Made by a program: the position numbers and the translations under genes. A DNA stretch of 64,000 nt, taken from Streptomyces halobius. Its GTDB lineage: Bacteria > Actinomycetota > Actinomycetes > Streptomycetales > Streptomycetaceae. The notes below the pieces were generated by a model, which was not told the DNA's origin, did no database searches, and was given only the letters and a program-made list of their open reading frames with translations. Positions 42,189 through 51,616 of the stretch are shown in pieces; within the stretch, counting starts at the first letter, position 1, and every line of letters begins with the position of its first letter. The stretch is taken from contig NZ_CP086322.1 in NCBI RefSeq assembly GCF_023277745.1, positions 682,001 to 746,000 on the forward strand, given 5' to 3'.

Positions 42189-42390
42189 ATGCCGTCAGTC
42201 GTGGGGCTGCTGGAACAGCGCGAGCTCGCCGCTCGCCGTCGGGTGGACGAGCTGCGGGAGGAGGCTGACCGGGTCCAGGCCGAGCTGGCCCTGGCCGAGC
42301 AGGACTGGAAGGAATGGGCCATCGCCCGCTCGCGGGTGGGTGAGGTGCTGGCCCCTGCGGACGAGACCAAGCATGGCCACGACCAGGCCG
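42189..42390 (+). pseudogene. N-terminal half of an IS-linked coiled-coil/HTH protein
   Basis: From ATG 42189: VVGLLEQRELAARRRVDELR then EEADRVQAELALAEQDWKEW and AIARSRVGEVLAP, a heptad-type helix. I recall this as the opening of a common Streptomyces protein often found near IS5 transposases, whose second half has a different fold. Here the second half is missing and the frame breaks up. A matching second half lies at 56471-56745. Confidence 0.55.
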
Positions 42391-42435
42391 GCCGGACAGC
42401 ACCGACCACCGGCGGACAGGCCGAGCAGACGCCAC

Positions 42436-42786
42436 CTGGAGATGGACATCTACTGGGCGTACGCAGGACAGTTCCGCTTCTCCAAGCGAGTCGACGGCAC
42501 CCCCGCCCCCTTCGACCCGCTCGACTACGTACTCAAGCAGCCGCACCGCTACCCGCTGTTCCACGTCAAGGACGGCGAACACGACGAGAGTGCCCGGGAC
42601 GGCTACCGGATGGTCGACGTCGGCGACGGCGACATCGACTACAAGAACTTCATCTCGAAGGTCACGCGCCGGACCGAGACCGGCCGCCGGTACCACCATT
42701 GGCAGGCCGAGCGCGACAACCCGGAGGAGTCGTTCACCTTCGCCCGTAAGTCGAGCGAGCACCTCCACTCGCTGCGCGACCGATGA
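42436..42786 (+). pseudogene. C-terminal remnant of a sugar phosphate isomerase/epimerase (TIM barrel)
   Basis: The frame reads EMDIYWAYAGQFRFSKRVDG, then HVKDGEHDESARDGYRMVDV and GDGDIDYKNFISKV, to RKSSEHLHSLRDR and a stop. HVKDG and VGDGDIDY are metal- and substrate-loop motifs near the end of xylose-isomerase-like TIM barrels. About 117 residues of roughly 330 remain. A strong terminator follows, as if the old 3' end were kept. Confidence 0.75.
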
Positions 42787-42843
42787 CCCCCCTACGGGAG
42801 CGTCGAGTTCGGCGGCCGTCGCCACATAGGTAGGGAGCGATAG

Positions 42844-42882
42844 CGAAGGGACCGTCCGGGTCAGTCCCGGACGGTCCCTTCG
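42844..42882. terminator. Strong terminator between the isomerase remnant and the MFS gene
   Basis: Perfect 17-bp stem CGAAGGGACCGTCCGGG / CCCGGACGGTCCCTTCG (42844-42860, 42866-42882), loop TCAGT. Works for both converging sides. Confidence 0.93.
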
Positions 42883-42908
42883 TATGTGTCGCGCTCGCGG
42901 TCAGCTCG

Positions 42909-44297
42909 TCACACGGCATCCCGGCTGATGGGCTGCGGGTTGGGCTTGATGCCCTTGGACCTGGGCCTGCCGGGCTGGGTGAGAAACAGCGCCACGAACC
43001 CGGCGAGCAGCGAAGTGGAACCGGCCAGGGTGAACGCCCCGGTGTGGCCCCAGTTGCTCACGACCAGAGCGCCGAGCCCGGACCCGAAGAGCCCCGAGAC
43101 CAGCTTGGAGCTGTAGACCAGACCGTAGTTGGAGGCGTTGTTGTTCTCACCGAAGTAGTCCGACGTCATGGCCGCGAACATCGGGAAGATGGCGCCTCCG
43201 CCGAATCCGGAAATGCTGGAGAACAGCAGGAACAGCGGCAGGCTCGCCATGCCCGCGGACCACAGAATGCCGTACTGGGAAAGGCCCAGGACGATACAGA
43301 CGAAGATCAGGCACTGCTTGCGTCCATAGCGATCCGACAGCCAGCCGATGACGCCTCGTCCCGTGCCGTTGACGATGGCCTTGAGGGACATGGCGGTGGC
43401 CACGATGCCGCCCGCGAAGCCGGCCTCCTGGCCGATCTCCACCTGGAAGGCGATACCGAAGATATTCACGCCCGAGGTGCACAGCAGACAGAACCACATC
43501 AGCGCGACCCGACCTGTCTGCCAGGCTTCCTTGGGGGTGTACTGCTTCACGGCGGGAGGGTTCTTCAACAGGGCGCGCCGAGCCCGCGGGTCGTCCGGCG
43601 GACGCAGCGGGTCCACATCGGCCGGCCACCAGTTCTTCGGCGGATCCCTGAAGAAGAACCCGGCGACGGCCACCATCGCCGCGAGGAAGACGCCGACGGC
43701 GACAAGGACCCACCGGAAGTTCGTCAGATCCATGTAACCGGTGAAGATGAACACGAACGGCACGGAGCCATAGGCGAAGCCGCCGTTGACGAAGCCGGTC
43801 TTACCGCCCTTCCGCTCCGGATACCACTTGCCGACCATGTTCACGCAGGTCGCGTACACCATGCCGGCGCCCATACCGCTGAACATGCCGAAGCCCAGAT
43901 AGGCGACGATCACATGCGGCGCGTACGCCAATGAGAGATAGCCCAGCAGTGTGCCGAGCGCGCCGTACATCATCGCCCAGCGGGCCGGAAGCCTTCCGCT
44001 TTCGCGCAGCTTGCCCGCAGGGAAGGCGACCGCCGCCTGGAAGAAGACCCACACCCCGAGCATCCAGAAGATGTGCAGACTGCTCCAGTGATGCGCGGTG
44101 TGCAGGGTTTCCTCGGCGGAGGCGAATGCGTACTCGGCCGAGCTGATGCCCATCATGCCCACCCACGGCAGGATGACCATCCACTTGCGCTTGCGGCCCA
44201 TGATGTCGACGTCGGTCTCGCCGACCCGATACATACGACCGTTGCTGTCCGTCAGTTCCCGATAGGGAACGGATGTTGGTATATCGGTGGTTGCCAC
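42909..44297 (-). CDS. oxlT: OFA-type MFS transporter, probable oxalate/formate carrier
   Basis: 462 residues, 12 membrane segments. MFS motifs include GWLSDRYGRKQ in the middle loop, and SAEYAFASAEETL, FFQAAVAFPAGKLRESGRLP, YGALGTLLGYLSLAYAPHVI, GMGAGMVYATCVNMVGKWYP point to the oxalate:formate antiporter family. It lies downstream of oxc-frc-acyl-CoA synthetase on the same strand, which supports oxalate uptake; the exact exchange partner is inferred. A hairpin at 44376-44408 separates it from the synthetase gene, so it may have its own promoter or be attenuated. The symbol is given by analogy. Confidence 0.88.
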   Translation of the reverse strand: MATTDIPTSVPYRELTDSNGRMYRVGETDVDIMGRKRKWMVILPWVGMMGISSAEYAFASAEETLHTAHHWSSLHIFWMLGVWVFFQAAVAFPAGKLRESGRLPARWAMMYGALGTLLGYLSLAYAPHVIVAYLGFGMFSGMGAGMVYATCVNMVGKWYPERKGGKTGFVNGGFAYGSVPFVFIFTGYMDLTNFRWVLVAVGVFLAAMVAVAGFFFRDPPKNWWPADVDPLRPPDDPRARRALLKNPPAVKQYTPKEAWQTGRVALMWFCLLCTSGVNIFGIAFQVEIGQEAGFAGGIVATAMSLKAIVNGTGRGVIGWLSDRYGRKQCLIFVCIVLGLSQYGILWSAGMASLPLFLLFSSISGFGGGAIFPMFAAMTSDYFGENNNASNYGLVYSSKLVSGLFGSGLGALVVSNWGHTGAFTLAGSTSLLAGFVALFLTQPGRPRSKGIKPNPQPISRDAV

Positions 44298-44375
44298 GTT
44301 TCCTTAGCACCCCTTGCGTCGTAAGACCTGGCCAGCGCCCCCTGTCCAATTCCTTTCGTGTGCGCTCGGGTCCCT

Positions 44376-44408
44376 GGGGGCGGCCGGCGCGCACCGCCGG
44401 CCGCCCCC
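44376..44408 (-). terminator. Hairpin between acyl-CoA synthetase and transporter genes
   Basis: Perfect 14-bp stem GGGGGCGGCCGGCG / CGCCGGCCGCCCCC (44376-44389, 44395-44408) with loop CGCAC, 59 bases after the synthetase stop (minus strand). Confidence 0.85.
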
Positions 44409-44467
44409 TTCGCCTCACCCCCTCATCGACCACCGCCGAGCGGTCCGTCGCGACAGGCCCGGTGCGT

Positions 44468-46603
44468 TCACAGCAGCTTCGCCGCCCGTGCCCAGCGGTA
44501 CTTGGCGCAGAGGACCGCGACGGGCCGCTCGGTCGTGTACGGGTACGCCACGACGCCTCGCTCGAAGAGATAGGAGCACGCCTCTTCGACCTCGACGTCG
44601 CCCGCGAGCGAGGCCACCACCGGCTTCTCGATGCCCCGCTCCCGGAATTCGGCCACTACGCGCGCGGTGAGCTCGGCGAACACCATTGGTGGGGTGACGA
44701 TGGTGTGCCAGTAGCCAAGGACCAGGGAGTGGATCCGCGGGTCCTCCAGGCCGAGCCGGATCGTCGCCTCGTACGTCGACGGCGGCTCCCCACCCGTGAT
44801 GTCCACCGGGTTCCCCGCCGCCCCAAAGGGAGGGATGAACTTCCGGAAGGCGGCGTCCAGATCCCCCGGAATCTCCATCAGGGAGAGGCCGTTGTCGGTC
44901 ACCGCGTCCGAGAGGAGCACACCGGAACCACCGGCACCGGTGATGATGACGACGTTGTCGCCCTTCGGGGTGGGCAGTACCGGCAGGGCACGCGCGTACT
45001 CCAGCATCTCGTGGAGCCCGGGCGCCCGGATCACACCGGCCTGCCGGAGGATGTCGTCGTACACGGCGTCGTCGCCCGCGAGGGCCCCCGTATGCGACCC
45101 GGCGGCCTTGGCGCCCGCCGCGGTGCGTCCCGCCTTCAGCACCACCACGGGCTTCTTCGGCACGGTCTCCCGGGCCGCGGCCACAAAGGCCCTGCCGTCC
45201 TTGAGATCCTCCAGGTGCATGGCGATGCACTGGGTGTTGGGGTCCTCATCGAACCAGGTCAGCAGATCGTCCTCGTCCAGGTCCGACTTGTTGCCGAGCC
45301 CGACGATCGCGGAGACGCCCGTCTTCGTGGCGCGTGCGAAGCCGAGGATCGCCATGCCGATGCCGCCCGACTGGGATGTGAGCGCCACCCCGCCCTTGAC
45401 GTCGTACGGCGTGCAGAAGGTGGCGCAGAGATCCTGCCAGGTCGAGTAGTAGCCGTAGATGTTCGGGCCAAGGATGCGTACGCCGTACCGCTCACCAATG
45501 GCCACGATCTCGGCCTGCAGCTGGTGTTCGCCGGTCTCCGCGAACCCGGAGGGGATGAGCACCGCGTTGGGAATCCCCTTGCGTCCCACCTCCTCGAGTG
45601 CCGAGGCCACGAACTTGGCGGGGATCGCGAAGACCGCCACATCCACCTCACCGGGAACGTCCGTGGCACTCTTGTACGCCTTGCGGCCGAGAATGTCATC
45701 GGCCTTGGGGTTCACGGGATGGATCTCTCCCGAGAAGCCGCCGACGATGAGGTTGCGCATAACCGAATTGCCGATCTTGCCCTGCTCGTTGGAGGCCCCG
45801 ATCACGGCGACCGAGCGCGGCTGCATCAGCCGGCGCATGGACCGGAGGATCTCAGTGCGGCTGTAGGTGCGCCGCTCCTGCGCCGGTTCCGAGGAGAGAA
45901 TCACGCGGATGTCCGCCGCAAGCGCGCCCTCCGGTGTGGCGATCACCGGGTTGAGGTCCACCTCGGCGATCTCCGGGAAGTCGGTGACCAGTTCGGAGAT
46001 CCGGCGGATCTGCTCGGCGAGCGCCCGCCGGTCCACCGCGGGAGCCCCGCGCACACCGCGCAGGATCTCGGCCGCCCGGATCGAGTCGAGCATCGAGAGC
46101 GCCTCGTCCGCGTCGACCGGCGCGAGCCGGAAGGTCACGTCCTTGAGTACTTCCACGAGTACGCCGCCGAGGCCGAAGGCCACCACCTTCCCGAAGGTCG
46201 GATCGGTGACCGCACCGACGATGACCTCCTGGCCGGAGGGCAGGAGCTGCTGCACCTGCACCCCCTCGATCCGGGCCCCGGGGGCGTAGGCGCGCGCGTT
46301 GTCGATGATGGAGTGGAAAGCGGCCCGCACATCCGTGGCGCCCTGCACCCCGACCACGACTCCACCGGCATCGGTCTTGTGCAGGATGTCCGGGGAGACG
46401 ATCTTGAGGACGACGGGCCCGTCGAAGCGGGCCGCGTGCGCGACCGCCTGGTCGACATCGCCGGCCAGTTCCTCACCGGGCACGGCGATGCCGTACGCGT
46501 CCGCGATCACTTTGCCCTCGGGCGCGGTGAGCGCGGTGCGGCCATCGGCCCGTACGGCATCGAGCAGCGTCCGCACCGTCCGCGAGCGGTCCTCTGCCAT
46601 CAC
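44468..46603 (-). CDS. NDP-forming acyl-CoA synthetase (acetate-CoA ligase family)
   Basis: 711 residues. The order is an ATP-grasp beta part first (about 1-230: PVVLKIVSPDILHKTDAGGV), then the CoA-binding domain (SVAVIGASNEQGKIGNSVMR) and the ligase part with the phosphorylated histidine (GSHTGALAGDDAVYDDIL). Such enzymes convert an acid, CoA and ATP into acyl-CoA, ADP and phosphate, reversibly. Between formyl-CoA transferase and the transporter it may charge formate or oxalate with CoA, or save energy from formyl-CoA. GTG 46603 follows the frc stop directly, with GGAG 8 bases before; ATG 46600 is the next codon. Confidence 0.88.
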   Translation of the reverse strand: MMAEDRSRTVRTLLDAVRADGRTALTAPEGKVIADAYGIAVPGEELAGDVDQAVAHAARFDGPVVLKIVSPDILHKTDAGGVVVGVQGATDVRAAFHSIIDNARAYAPGARIEGVQVQQLLPSGQEVIVGAVTDPTFGKVVAFGLGGVLVEVLKDVTFRLAPVDADEALSMLDSIRAAEILRGVRGAPAVDRRALAEQIRRISELVTDFPEIAEVDLNPVIATPEGALAADIRVILSSEPAQERRTYSRTEILRSMRRLMQPRSVAVIGASNEQGKIGNSVMRNLIVGGFSGEIHPVNPKADDILGRKAYKSATDVPGEVDVAVFAIPAKFVASALEEVGRKGIPNAVLIPSGFAETGEHQLQAEIVAIGERYGVRILGPNIYGYYSTWQDLCATFCTPYDVKGGVALTSQSGGIGMAILGFARATKTGVSAIVGLGNKSDLDEDDLLTWFDEDPNTQCIAMHLEDLKDGRAFVAAARETVPKKPVVVLKAGRTAAGAKAAGSHTGALAGDDAVYDDILRQAGVIRAPGLHEMLEYARALPVLPTPKGDNVVIITGAGGSGVLLSDAVTDNGLSLMEIPGDLDAAFRKFIPPFGAAGNPVDITGGEPPSTYEATIRLGLEDPRIHSLVLGYWHTIVTPPMVFAELTARVVAEFRERGIEKPVVASLAGDVEVEEACSYLFERGVVAYPYTTERPVAVLCAKYRWARAAKLL

Positions 46604-47833
46604 TCAGATCACTCCGTTCGACTTGAGCAGGCGCAGCTCCTCGTCACCGAGGCCGAGCTCGCCGACATACACCTCTTCGTTGTGCTCACCGAGCAGCGGC
46701 GAGCTGGACACGTCCACGGGGGAGTCGGAGAGCTTGAGCGGGCTGCCGACCGTGGTGAACTCGCCGCGCTCCGGGTGGGGCACCTTCACGACCATCTCGT
46801 TGGCGGCGAGCGAGGCGTCCTCGACGATCTCCTTCGTCGACAGGATCGGGCCGCATGGGATGTTGCGGGAGTTGAGCTGTTCCAGGACTTCCCACTTCGG
46901 GAGCGTCGACGACCACTCCTCGATCAGCTGGAACATCTTGCCGAGCTTGGGCAGCCGGGACTCGGGGGTCGCCCACTCGGGGTCCTCGGCCAGTTCGGGC
47001 CGGCCGATCAGCTCCGAAAGGGGCTTCCAGCCGACCGGTTGGACGATGACGTACACATAGTCGTTCGGGCCGCCCGGTGCGCACTTCACCGCCCAGCCGG
47101 GCTGACCGCCGCCGGACGCGTTTCCCGAACGGGGAACTTCATCGCCGAAGTCCTCGTTGGGATATTCAGCGAGCGGGCCATGGGCCAGGCGCTGCTGATC
47201 GCGCAGCTTCACCCGACAGAGGTTGAGCACAGCATGCTGCATGGCCACATTGACCCGCTGACCACGCCCGGTGTTCTCCCGCTGGAACAGCGCCGCGAGA
47301 ATCCCCGCCACGGCGTGGATGCCCGTGCCCGAGTCCCCGATCTGCGCCCCGGTGGCCAGCGGTGGCCCGTCCTCGAAGCCCGTGGTCGACATCGACCCGC
47401 CCATGGCCTGCGCCACGACCTCGTAGGCCTTGAAGTTGGTGTACGGACCTTCCCCAAAACCCTTGATGGAGGCATAGACGATACGCGGATTGATCTCCTG
47501 GATGCGTTCCCAGGTGAACCCCATCCGGTCCACGGCTCCCGGGCCGAAGTTCTCGACCATGACGTCCGAGCGCCGGATCAGCTCGGTGAGGATCTCCTTG
47601 CCGCGTTCGGTCTTGGTGTTGAGGGTGATGCTCCGCTTGTTGCAGTTGAGCATCGTGAAGTAGAGCGAGTCGACGTCCGGCAGATCGCGCAGCTGCTTGC
47701 GGGTGATGTCACCGGTCGGTGCCTCGAGCTTGACGACATCCGCGCCGAGCCAGGCGAGCAGCTGGGTCGCGGAGGGCCCTGACTGGACGTGCGTCATATC
47801 GAGGACGCGAATGCCTTCGAGAGCCTTGGTCAT
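46604..47833 (-). CDS. frc: Formyl-CoA:oxalate CoA-transferase
   Basis: 409 residues from ATG 47833; GAGG lies 8 bases upstream, whereas GTG 47842 has no spacing. Class III CoA-transferase features: [33 protein letters not shown], and the catalytic Asp in [15 protein letters not shown], the aspartate that forms the acyl anhydride. The flexible glycine loop [11 protein letters not shown] matches formyl-CoA transferases. It moves CoA from formyl-CoA to oxalate. The stop abuts the next gene, and it follows oxc by 21 bases. Confidence 0.95.
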   Translation of the reverse strand: MTKALEGIRVLDMTHVQSGPSATQLLAWLGADVVKLEAPTGDITRKQLRDLPDVDSLYFTMLNCNKRSITLNTKTERGKEILTELIRRSDVMVENFGPGAVDRMGFTWERIQEINPRIVYASIKGFGEGPYTNFKAYEVVAQAMGGSMSTTGFEDGPPLATGAQIGDSGTGIHAVAGILAALFQRENTGRGQRVNVAMQHAVLNLCRVKLRDQQRLAHGPLAEYPNEDFGDEVPRSGNASGGGQPGWAVKCAPGGPNDYVYVIVQPVGWKPLSELIGRPELAEDPEWATPESRLPKLGKMFQLIEEWSSTLPKWEVLEQLNSRNIPCGPILSTKEIVEDASLAANEMVVKVPHPERGEFTTVGSPLKLSDSPVDVSSSPLLGEHNEEVYVGELGLGDEELRLLKSNGVI

Positions 47834-47854
47834 GGCAGTCACCTCAGCGATCCC

Positions 47855-49564
47855 TTACTTGTACATGGTCTGGTTCATGGTTCCGGGGGCGTACGCGTCC
47901 GGGTCGACCCAGACGTTGATGAGCGACGGCTTGCCCGACTCCCGGGCGCGCTGCAGTGCGGGACCGATATCGGCGGGGTCGCGGACCTCCTCGCCGTAAC
48001 CGCCGAGCATTTGGGCGAACTTGTCGTAGTGGACATCGCCGAGGGTGTTGCCGACGCGTTCGCGCTCATCGCCGTACTTGGCCTTCTGGCCGTAACGGAT
48101 CTGGTTCATGGACGAGTTGTTGCCGACGATCCCGACGAAGGGGAGGTTGTAGCGGACGAGAGTTTCGAAGTCCCAGCCGGTCAGGCTGAAGGCGCCGTCG
48201 CCGAAGAGCGCCACGACCTCCTTGTCCGGCCGTGCCTGCTTGGCGGCCAGGACGAAGGGGATGCCGACGCCGAGGGTGCCGAGGGGGCCGGGGTCCATCC
48301 AGTGGCCGGGTGCCTTGGGCTGTACGACCTGACCGGAGAAGGTGACGATGTCGCCGCCGTCGCCGATATAGATCGAGTCCTCGGTGAGGAAGTCGTTGAT
48401 CTCGGTGACCAGGCGGTACGGATGAATGGGGGAGGCGTCCGAACGCAGGTTGGGCAGTCGCTTCTCGATGGCGGTCTGTTCGACGGCGCGCAGCTCGTCC
48501 AGCCATTCCTTGCGCTTGGAGGCACCTCCGTTACTGAGTCCATTAGAAACGTGTCCCGATGCGGCTTCGGTCACGGACTTCAGGATCAGTCCGGCATCGC
48601 CCACGATTCCCAGGTCGATGTCCCGGTTCCTGCCCACGGTCCGGTAGTCCAGGTCGATCTGCACCACGGTCGCGTCCGGCGAGAGGCGCTTGCCGTATCC
48701 CATCCGGAAGTCGAAAGGAGTACCGACGATCACGATCACATCAGCGTTGGAGAAGGCGTACCGCCGGGACAGTTGGAAGTGATGCGGGTCGCCGGGCGGC
48801 AGGGTGCCGCGTCCGGCCCCGTTCATATAGGCGGGCACATTCAGGGTGCGGACCAGCTGGGTGGCCGCCTCGGTGCCGCGTGTTGTCCATACCTGGCTGC
48901 CGAGCAGGATGGCCGGCTTCTCGGCGTGCACAAGGAGGTCGGCGAGCTTCTCGATGGCCTCGGGGTCACCGGCGGTGCGGGTGGAGGCACGGTAGTGCCC
49001 GGACTGCGGTACGCGTGCCTGCTCCACCGGCACCTTGGCGTCGAGGACATCGCGCGGAATCTCCAGGAAGGAGGGCCCGGGAGCGCCGTGGTAGCACTCG
49101 CGGAACGCCATGGAGACCATGTCCGCGGCGCGCGCCGTGTCCGGCACGGTCGAGGCGAACTTGGTGATGGGCGTCATCATGTCGACGTGCGGCAGGTCCT
49201 GGAGTGAGCCCATCTTGTGCTGGGTGTGGGCGCCTTGGCCGCCGATGAGCAGCATGGGTGATTCGGCGCGGAAGGCGTTGGCGACGCCGGTGACGGCATC
49301 GGTGGTGCCCGGGCCCGCGGTGACGACGGCACATCCGGGCTTGCCGGTGATGCGGGCGTAACCGTCGGCGGCGTGGGCGGCGACCTGTTCGTGGCGTACG
49401 TCGACGACTTCGATGCCTTCGTCGACGCAGCCGTCGTAGATATCGATGATGTGGCCGCCGCACAGGGTGTAGATGACCTCTACCCCCTCGGCCTTGAGGG
49501 CCTTGGCGACCAGATGCCCACCGGAGATGAGGCCTTGGTTCTTTTCGCTGCTGTCGTCGGGCAT
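47855..49564 (-). CDS. oxc: Oxalyl-CoA decarboxylase
   Basis: 569 residues from ATG 49564, with AGGA upstream. A thiamine diphosphate enzyme: the catalytic Glu region is VRHEQVAAHAADGYARI, and the ThDP/Mg motif runs from GDGAFSLTGWDFETL to NNSSMNQ. Family-specific text includes YMNGAGRGTLPPGDPHHFQL and FRMGYGKRLSPDA. It converts oxalyl-CoA to formyl-CoA and CO2, closing the cycle with frc. First gene of the oxalate operon; an inverted-repeat operator is 119 bases upstream. Confidence 0.96.
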   Translation of the reverse strand: MPDDSSEKNQGLISGGHLVAKALKAEGVEVIYTLCGGHIIDIYDGCVDEGIEVVDVRHEQVAAHAADGYARITGKPGCAVVTAGPGTTDAVTGVANAFRAESPMLLIGGQGAHTQHKMGSLQDLPHVDMMTPITKFASTVPDTARAADMVSMAFRECYHGAPGPSFLEIPRDVLDAKVPVEQARVPQSGHYRASTRTAGDPEAIEKLADLLVHAEKPAILLGSQVWTTRGTEAATQLVRTLNVPAYMNGAGRGTLPPGDPHHFQLSRRYAFSNADVIVIVGTPFDFRMGYGKRLSPDATVVQIDLDYRTVGRNRDIDLGIVGDAGLILKSVTEAASGHVSNGLSNGGASKRKEWLDELRAVEQTAIEKRLPNLRSDASPIHPYRLVTEINDFLTEDSIYIGDGGDIVTFSGQVVQPKAPGHWMDPGPLGTLGVGIPFVLAAKQARPDKEVVALFGDGAFSLTGWDFETLVRYNLPFVGIVGNNSSMNQIRYGQKAKYGDERERVGNTLGDVHYDKFAQMLGGYGEEVRDPADIGPALQRARESGKPSLINVWVDPDAYAPGTMNQTMYK

Positions 49565-49682
49565 GGCGAAGTCCTGTCCCTTCGTAGGGGAGTTGGAGTG
49601 CTCTCACGAGGTGCTCTTCGGGTGCTGCGCTCGGGTGTTGCTGCTGGTCTCGGGGGCGCTCGGGTGGCGTCTCGACAGATTG

Positions 49683-49706
49683 CATACAGTCGACGAATAC
49701 TGTATG
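49683..49706. promoter_or_regulatory. Inverted repeat operator upstream of oxc
   Basis: CATACAGT-CGACGAAT-ACTGTATG (49683-49690, 49699-49706), perfect 8-bp arms with 8-base spacing. The pattern suits a dimeric repressor such as a GntR- or IclR-type protein, but no such gene is next to it. It probably controls the oxc-frc operon. Confidence 0.65.
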
Positions 49707-50028
49707 AACCTTGTTATCCCGCACTGGCGGGATGCGGCTGGGGCAGGGCTTGACACCACCCCTGCGCCTGAGTCGGCATCATCGACAGTCAGTGCGACCG
49801 CGATGCCGGTGCAGGAATTTGTCACAGCGCGATAAACCTTAGGAAATTTAGAGGGCGTTCGGTGATGCTTTTGCTCATCCGGTTTAACGGCCCTGAGTAT
49901 CCACCCGGTCACGGAATGTTGACAGTTACCGGTGGTCACCCCAACAAAAGCCGCGGCGCAAATACCGCCGCCGGGAGATTTCATCGAAATTCGGTTCACC
50001 CATCCCGCTGCCCCCACCGGGAGGTTCG
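49707..50028. other. Promoter-side spacer before the remnant junction
   Basis: 322 bases with no convincing gene. Contains AT-richer stretches (for example TAAACCTTAGGAAATTTAG at 49834-49852) and the lead-in of a truncated membrane gene. No repeat was seen. Confidence 0.5.
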
Positions 50029-50570
50029 ATGTCCGCACCCCGTTTGCAGAGCCGGCACGCGCACCGCGCCCGGCCCTCGCCGCCCGGGCCCCGTCCCCGG
50101 TGCCCGAGAGAGAAACCCGGCCCGCCGCCACGGGTGCCGGACCGGGCACCGGGCGGCGGCTTCACCCGAACCCCCCTGCTCCGTCCGGCACTTCCGGCGG
50201 CGCTGCTGCTCTTCCTCGCCGTCACCCTGCACTCCGGCGCGATGAACACCACCATGGTCTTCCTGGACTTCGGCGCCGGCGTGCTGGCGCTGGTCTCGCT
50301 GTCCGTCACGGTGCTGTGGGGCCTGGCCGCCACCGACCGCATGGTGCTGCACACGGGCCACCGGCTGCTCGCCCAGGCCGTGCACCGCGGCACCGGCGTC
50401 GCCGGGCTGGGCTTCCTCGGCCTGCACATCTGGGTGAAGGTCGCCGAGGGGCACACCGGCACCCTGTCCGCCGCGGTGCCGTTCACCGACGGCGCCCGCC
50501 CGGTCCTCATCGGCCTCGGCACGCTCGCCGCGTATGTCTTCCTCGCCGTCGCGGTGACCGGCGCCCCCGG
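50029..50570 (+). pseudogene. Truncated integral membrane protein (cytochrome b/ferric reductase-like)
   Basis: From ATG 50029, a basic Pro/Arg-rich leader is followed by four hydrophobic segments (LPAALLLFLAVTLHSGAMNT; GAGVLALVSLSVTVLWGLAA; HRGTGVAGLGFLGLHIWVKV; VLIGLGTLAAYVFLAVAVTG). The histidines in the second and third helices resemble haem-binding b-type membrane proteins. It loses its last helices at about 50570, where it joins the sucC remnant. Confidence 0.55.
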
Positions 50571-50617
50571 TGAGTGGTGTCCAGGGGGCGTGCGGCACTT
50601 TTGAGTCAGGAGCCGAG

Positions 50618-50959
50618 ATGGACCTGTTCGAGTACCAGGCAAGGGAACTCTTCGAGGAATACGGTGTGTTGGTGCCGAAGGCTGCGGTGGCGGACTCGGC
50701 CAAGGCGGCACGCACGATCGCGGAACGGCTCGGCGGCCATGTGGTCGTCAAGGCCCAGGTGAAGACCGGCGGCCGCGGCAAGGCAGGCGAAGTCAAACTC
50801 GCCGCCGACCCGGCCGCCGCCGAACTGACCGCCCGCCAGATCCTGGGCATGGACATCAAGGGCCACACCGTCCATCAGGTGATGCTGGCCCAACCCGTGG
50901 ACATCGACACCGAGTTCTATGTCTCCTACGTCCTCGACCGTGCGGCCGGCCGCTTCCTG
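50618..50959 (+). pseudogene. N-terminal fragment of succinyl-CoA synthetase beta subunit (sucC)
   Basis: From ATG 50618: MDLFEYQARELFEEYGVLVP, KAQVKTGGRGKAGEVKLA and GHTVHQVMLAQPVDIDTEFY, the standard ATP-grasp opening of SucC. Homology stops sharply after AAGRFL (residue 114 of about 390), so it is a broken copy. Confidence 0.88.
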
Positions 50960-51123
50960 ACGAACGCGGGCTTCGACCTTGCCCGGCTCCTCGCTGTCGA
51001 AGACGCCGGTCTCGTGCTCGCGCTGCGGCTCCGGGGCCCGGGGCGGCTCCCCGCCGTTGGTGTAGAGGGTCGCGCGCTCGGTGTTCTGGGTGACCCAATG
51101 GCGCCAGTCGGCAGGATCGCCGT

Positions 51124-51429
51124 CACGACGCTCGACGGCGGCGATAAGCCCGCCCAGTCCGACGCGAAGGCGTCCCCGAGCCCGTCGTCCGGCAGCACCT
51201 CGGCGCCGCCGACCACCGGCAAGGAGTACACCCCGGCCACCGCCCCCCGCATTCCGCTGCTCAAGGCTAAGTCGAACGCCGAGGGGATCGGAACCGGCTT
51301 CGAGCACTCCGACCTCGGCGCGACGTCGGCCGCCGTCTCCTACTGGGAGGACCTCGACCTCCTGGACGACGTGATCGCCCGCCGACAGTGGACCGCCATC
51401 GCCGCCAAGGACTCCCCCGGCACCATCGT
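51124..51429 (+). pseudogene. Fragment of a secreted/lipoprotein-like protein
   Basis: The frame reads TTLDGGDKPAQSDAKASPSP, a Ser/Pro/Thr linker, then TAPRIPLLKAKSNAEGIGTG and FEHSDLGATSAAVSYWEDLD, IARRQWTAIAAKDSPGTI. I recall this as the middle of a Streptomyces exported protein of unknown function. Signal peptide and C terminus are missing. The left-hand stretch 50960-51123 is unassigned; its minus strand is open but unrecognised. Confidence 0.5.
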
Positions 51430-51533
51430 ATATCGGCATCCAGAACCACGGATCCGAGGACCAGGTCTCCTTCCGCGACATCCGCGTGAAGGAACTGCCT
51501 GCTCCGGCCACTTCGCCCACAGCGGGCGACTGA
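51429..51533 (+). pseudogene. C-terminal tail of a DUF1080 sugar hydrolase domain
   Basis: A different frame from its left neighbour: YIGIQNHGSEDQVSFRDIRV then KELPAP and a stop at 51533. GYIGLQNHGxxDxVxFRNIRI is the closing motif of DUF1080 (3-keto-disaccharide hydrolase type) proteins. Only about 34 residues remain. Confidence 0.72.
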
Positions 51534-51616
51534 TCGGCGGCGGGCGGGGGACGCCGGATCTCCGCCCGCCGTCTTGCCCTGTCTCTTCCCCCTTCCTCTC
51601 TCTTCTGGAGGCAGCC

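Noticed and set aside
44273..47782. Plus-strand open frame of 1169 codons
   Set aside because: It is antisense to frc and the acyl-CoA synthetase, and its composition (Arg/His/Gly/Asp-rich, no domain) is that of a GC-rich shadow frame.
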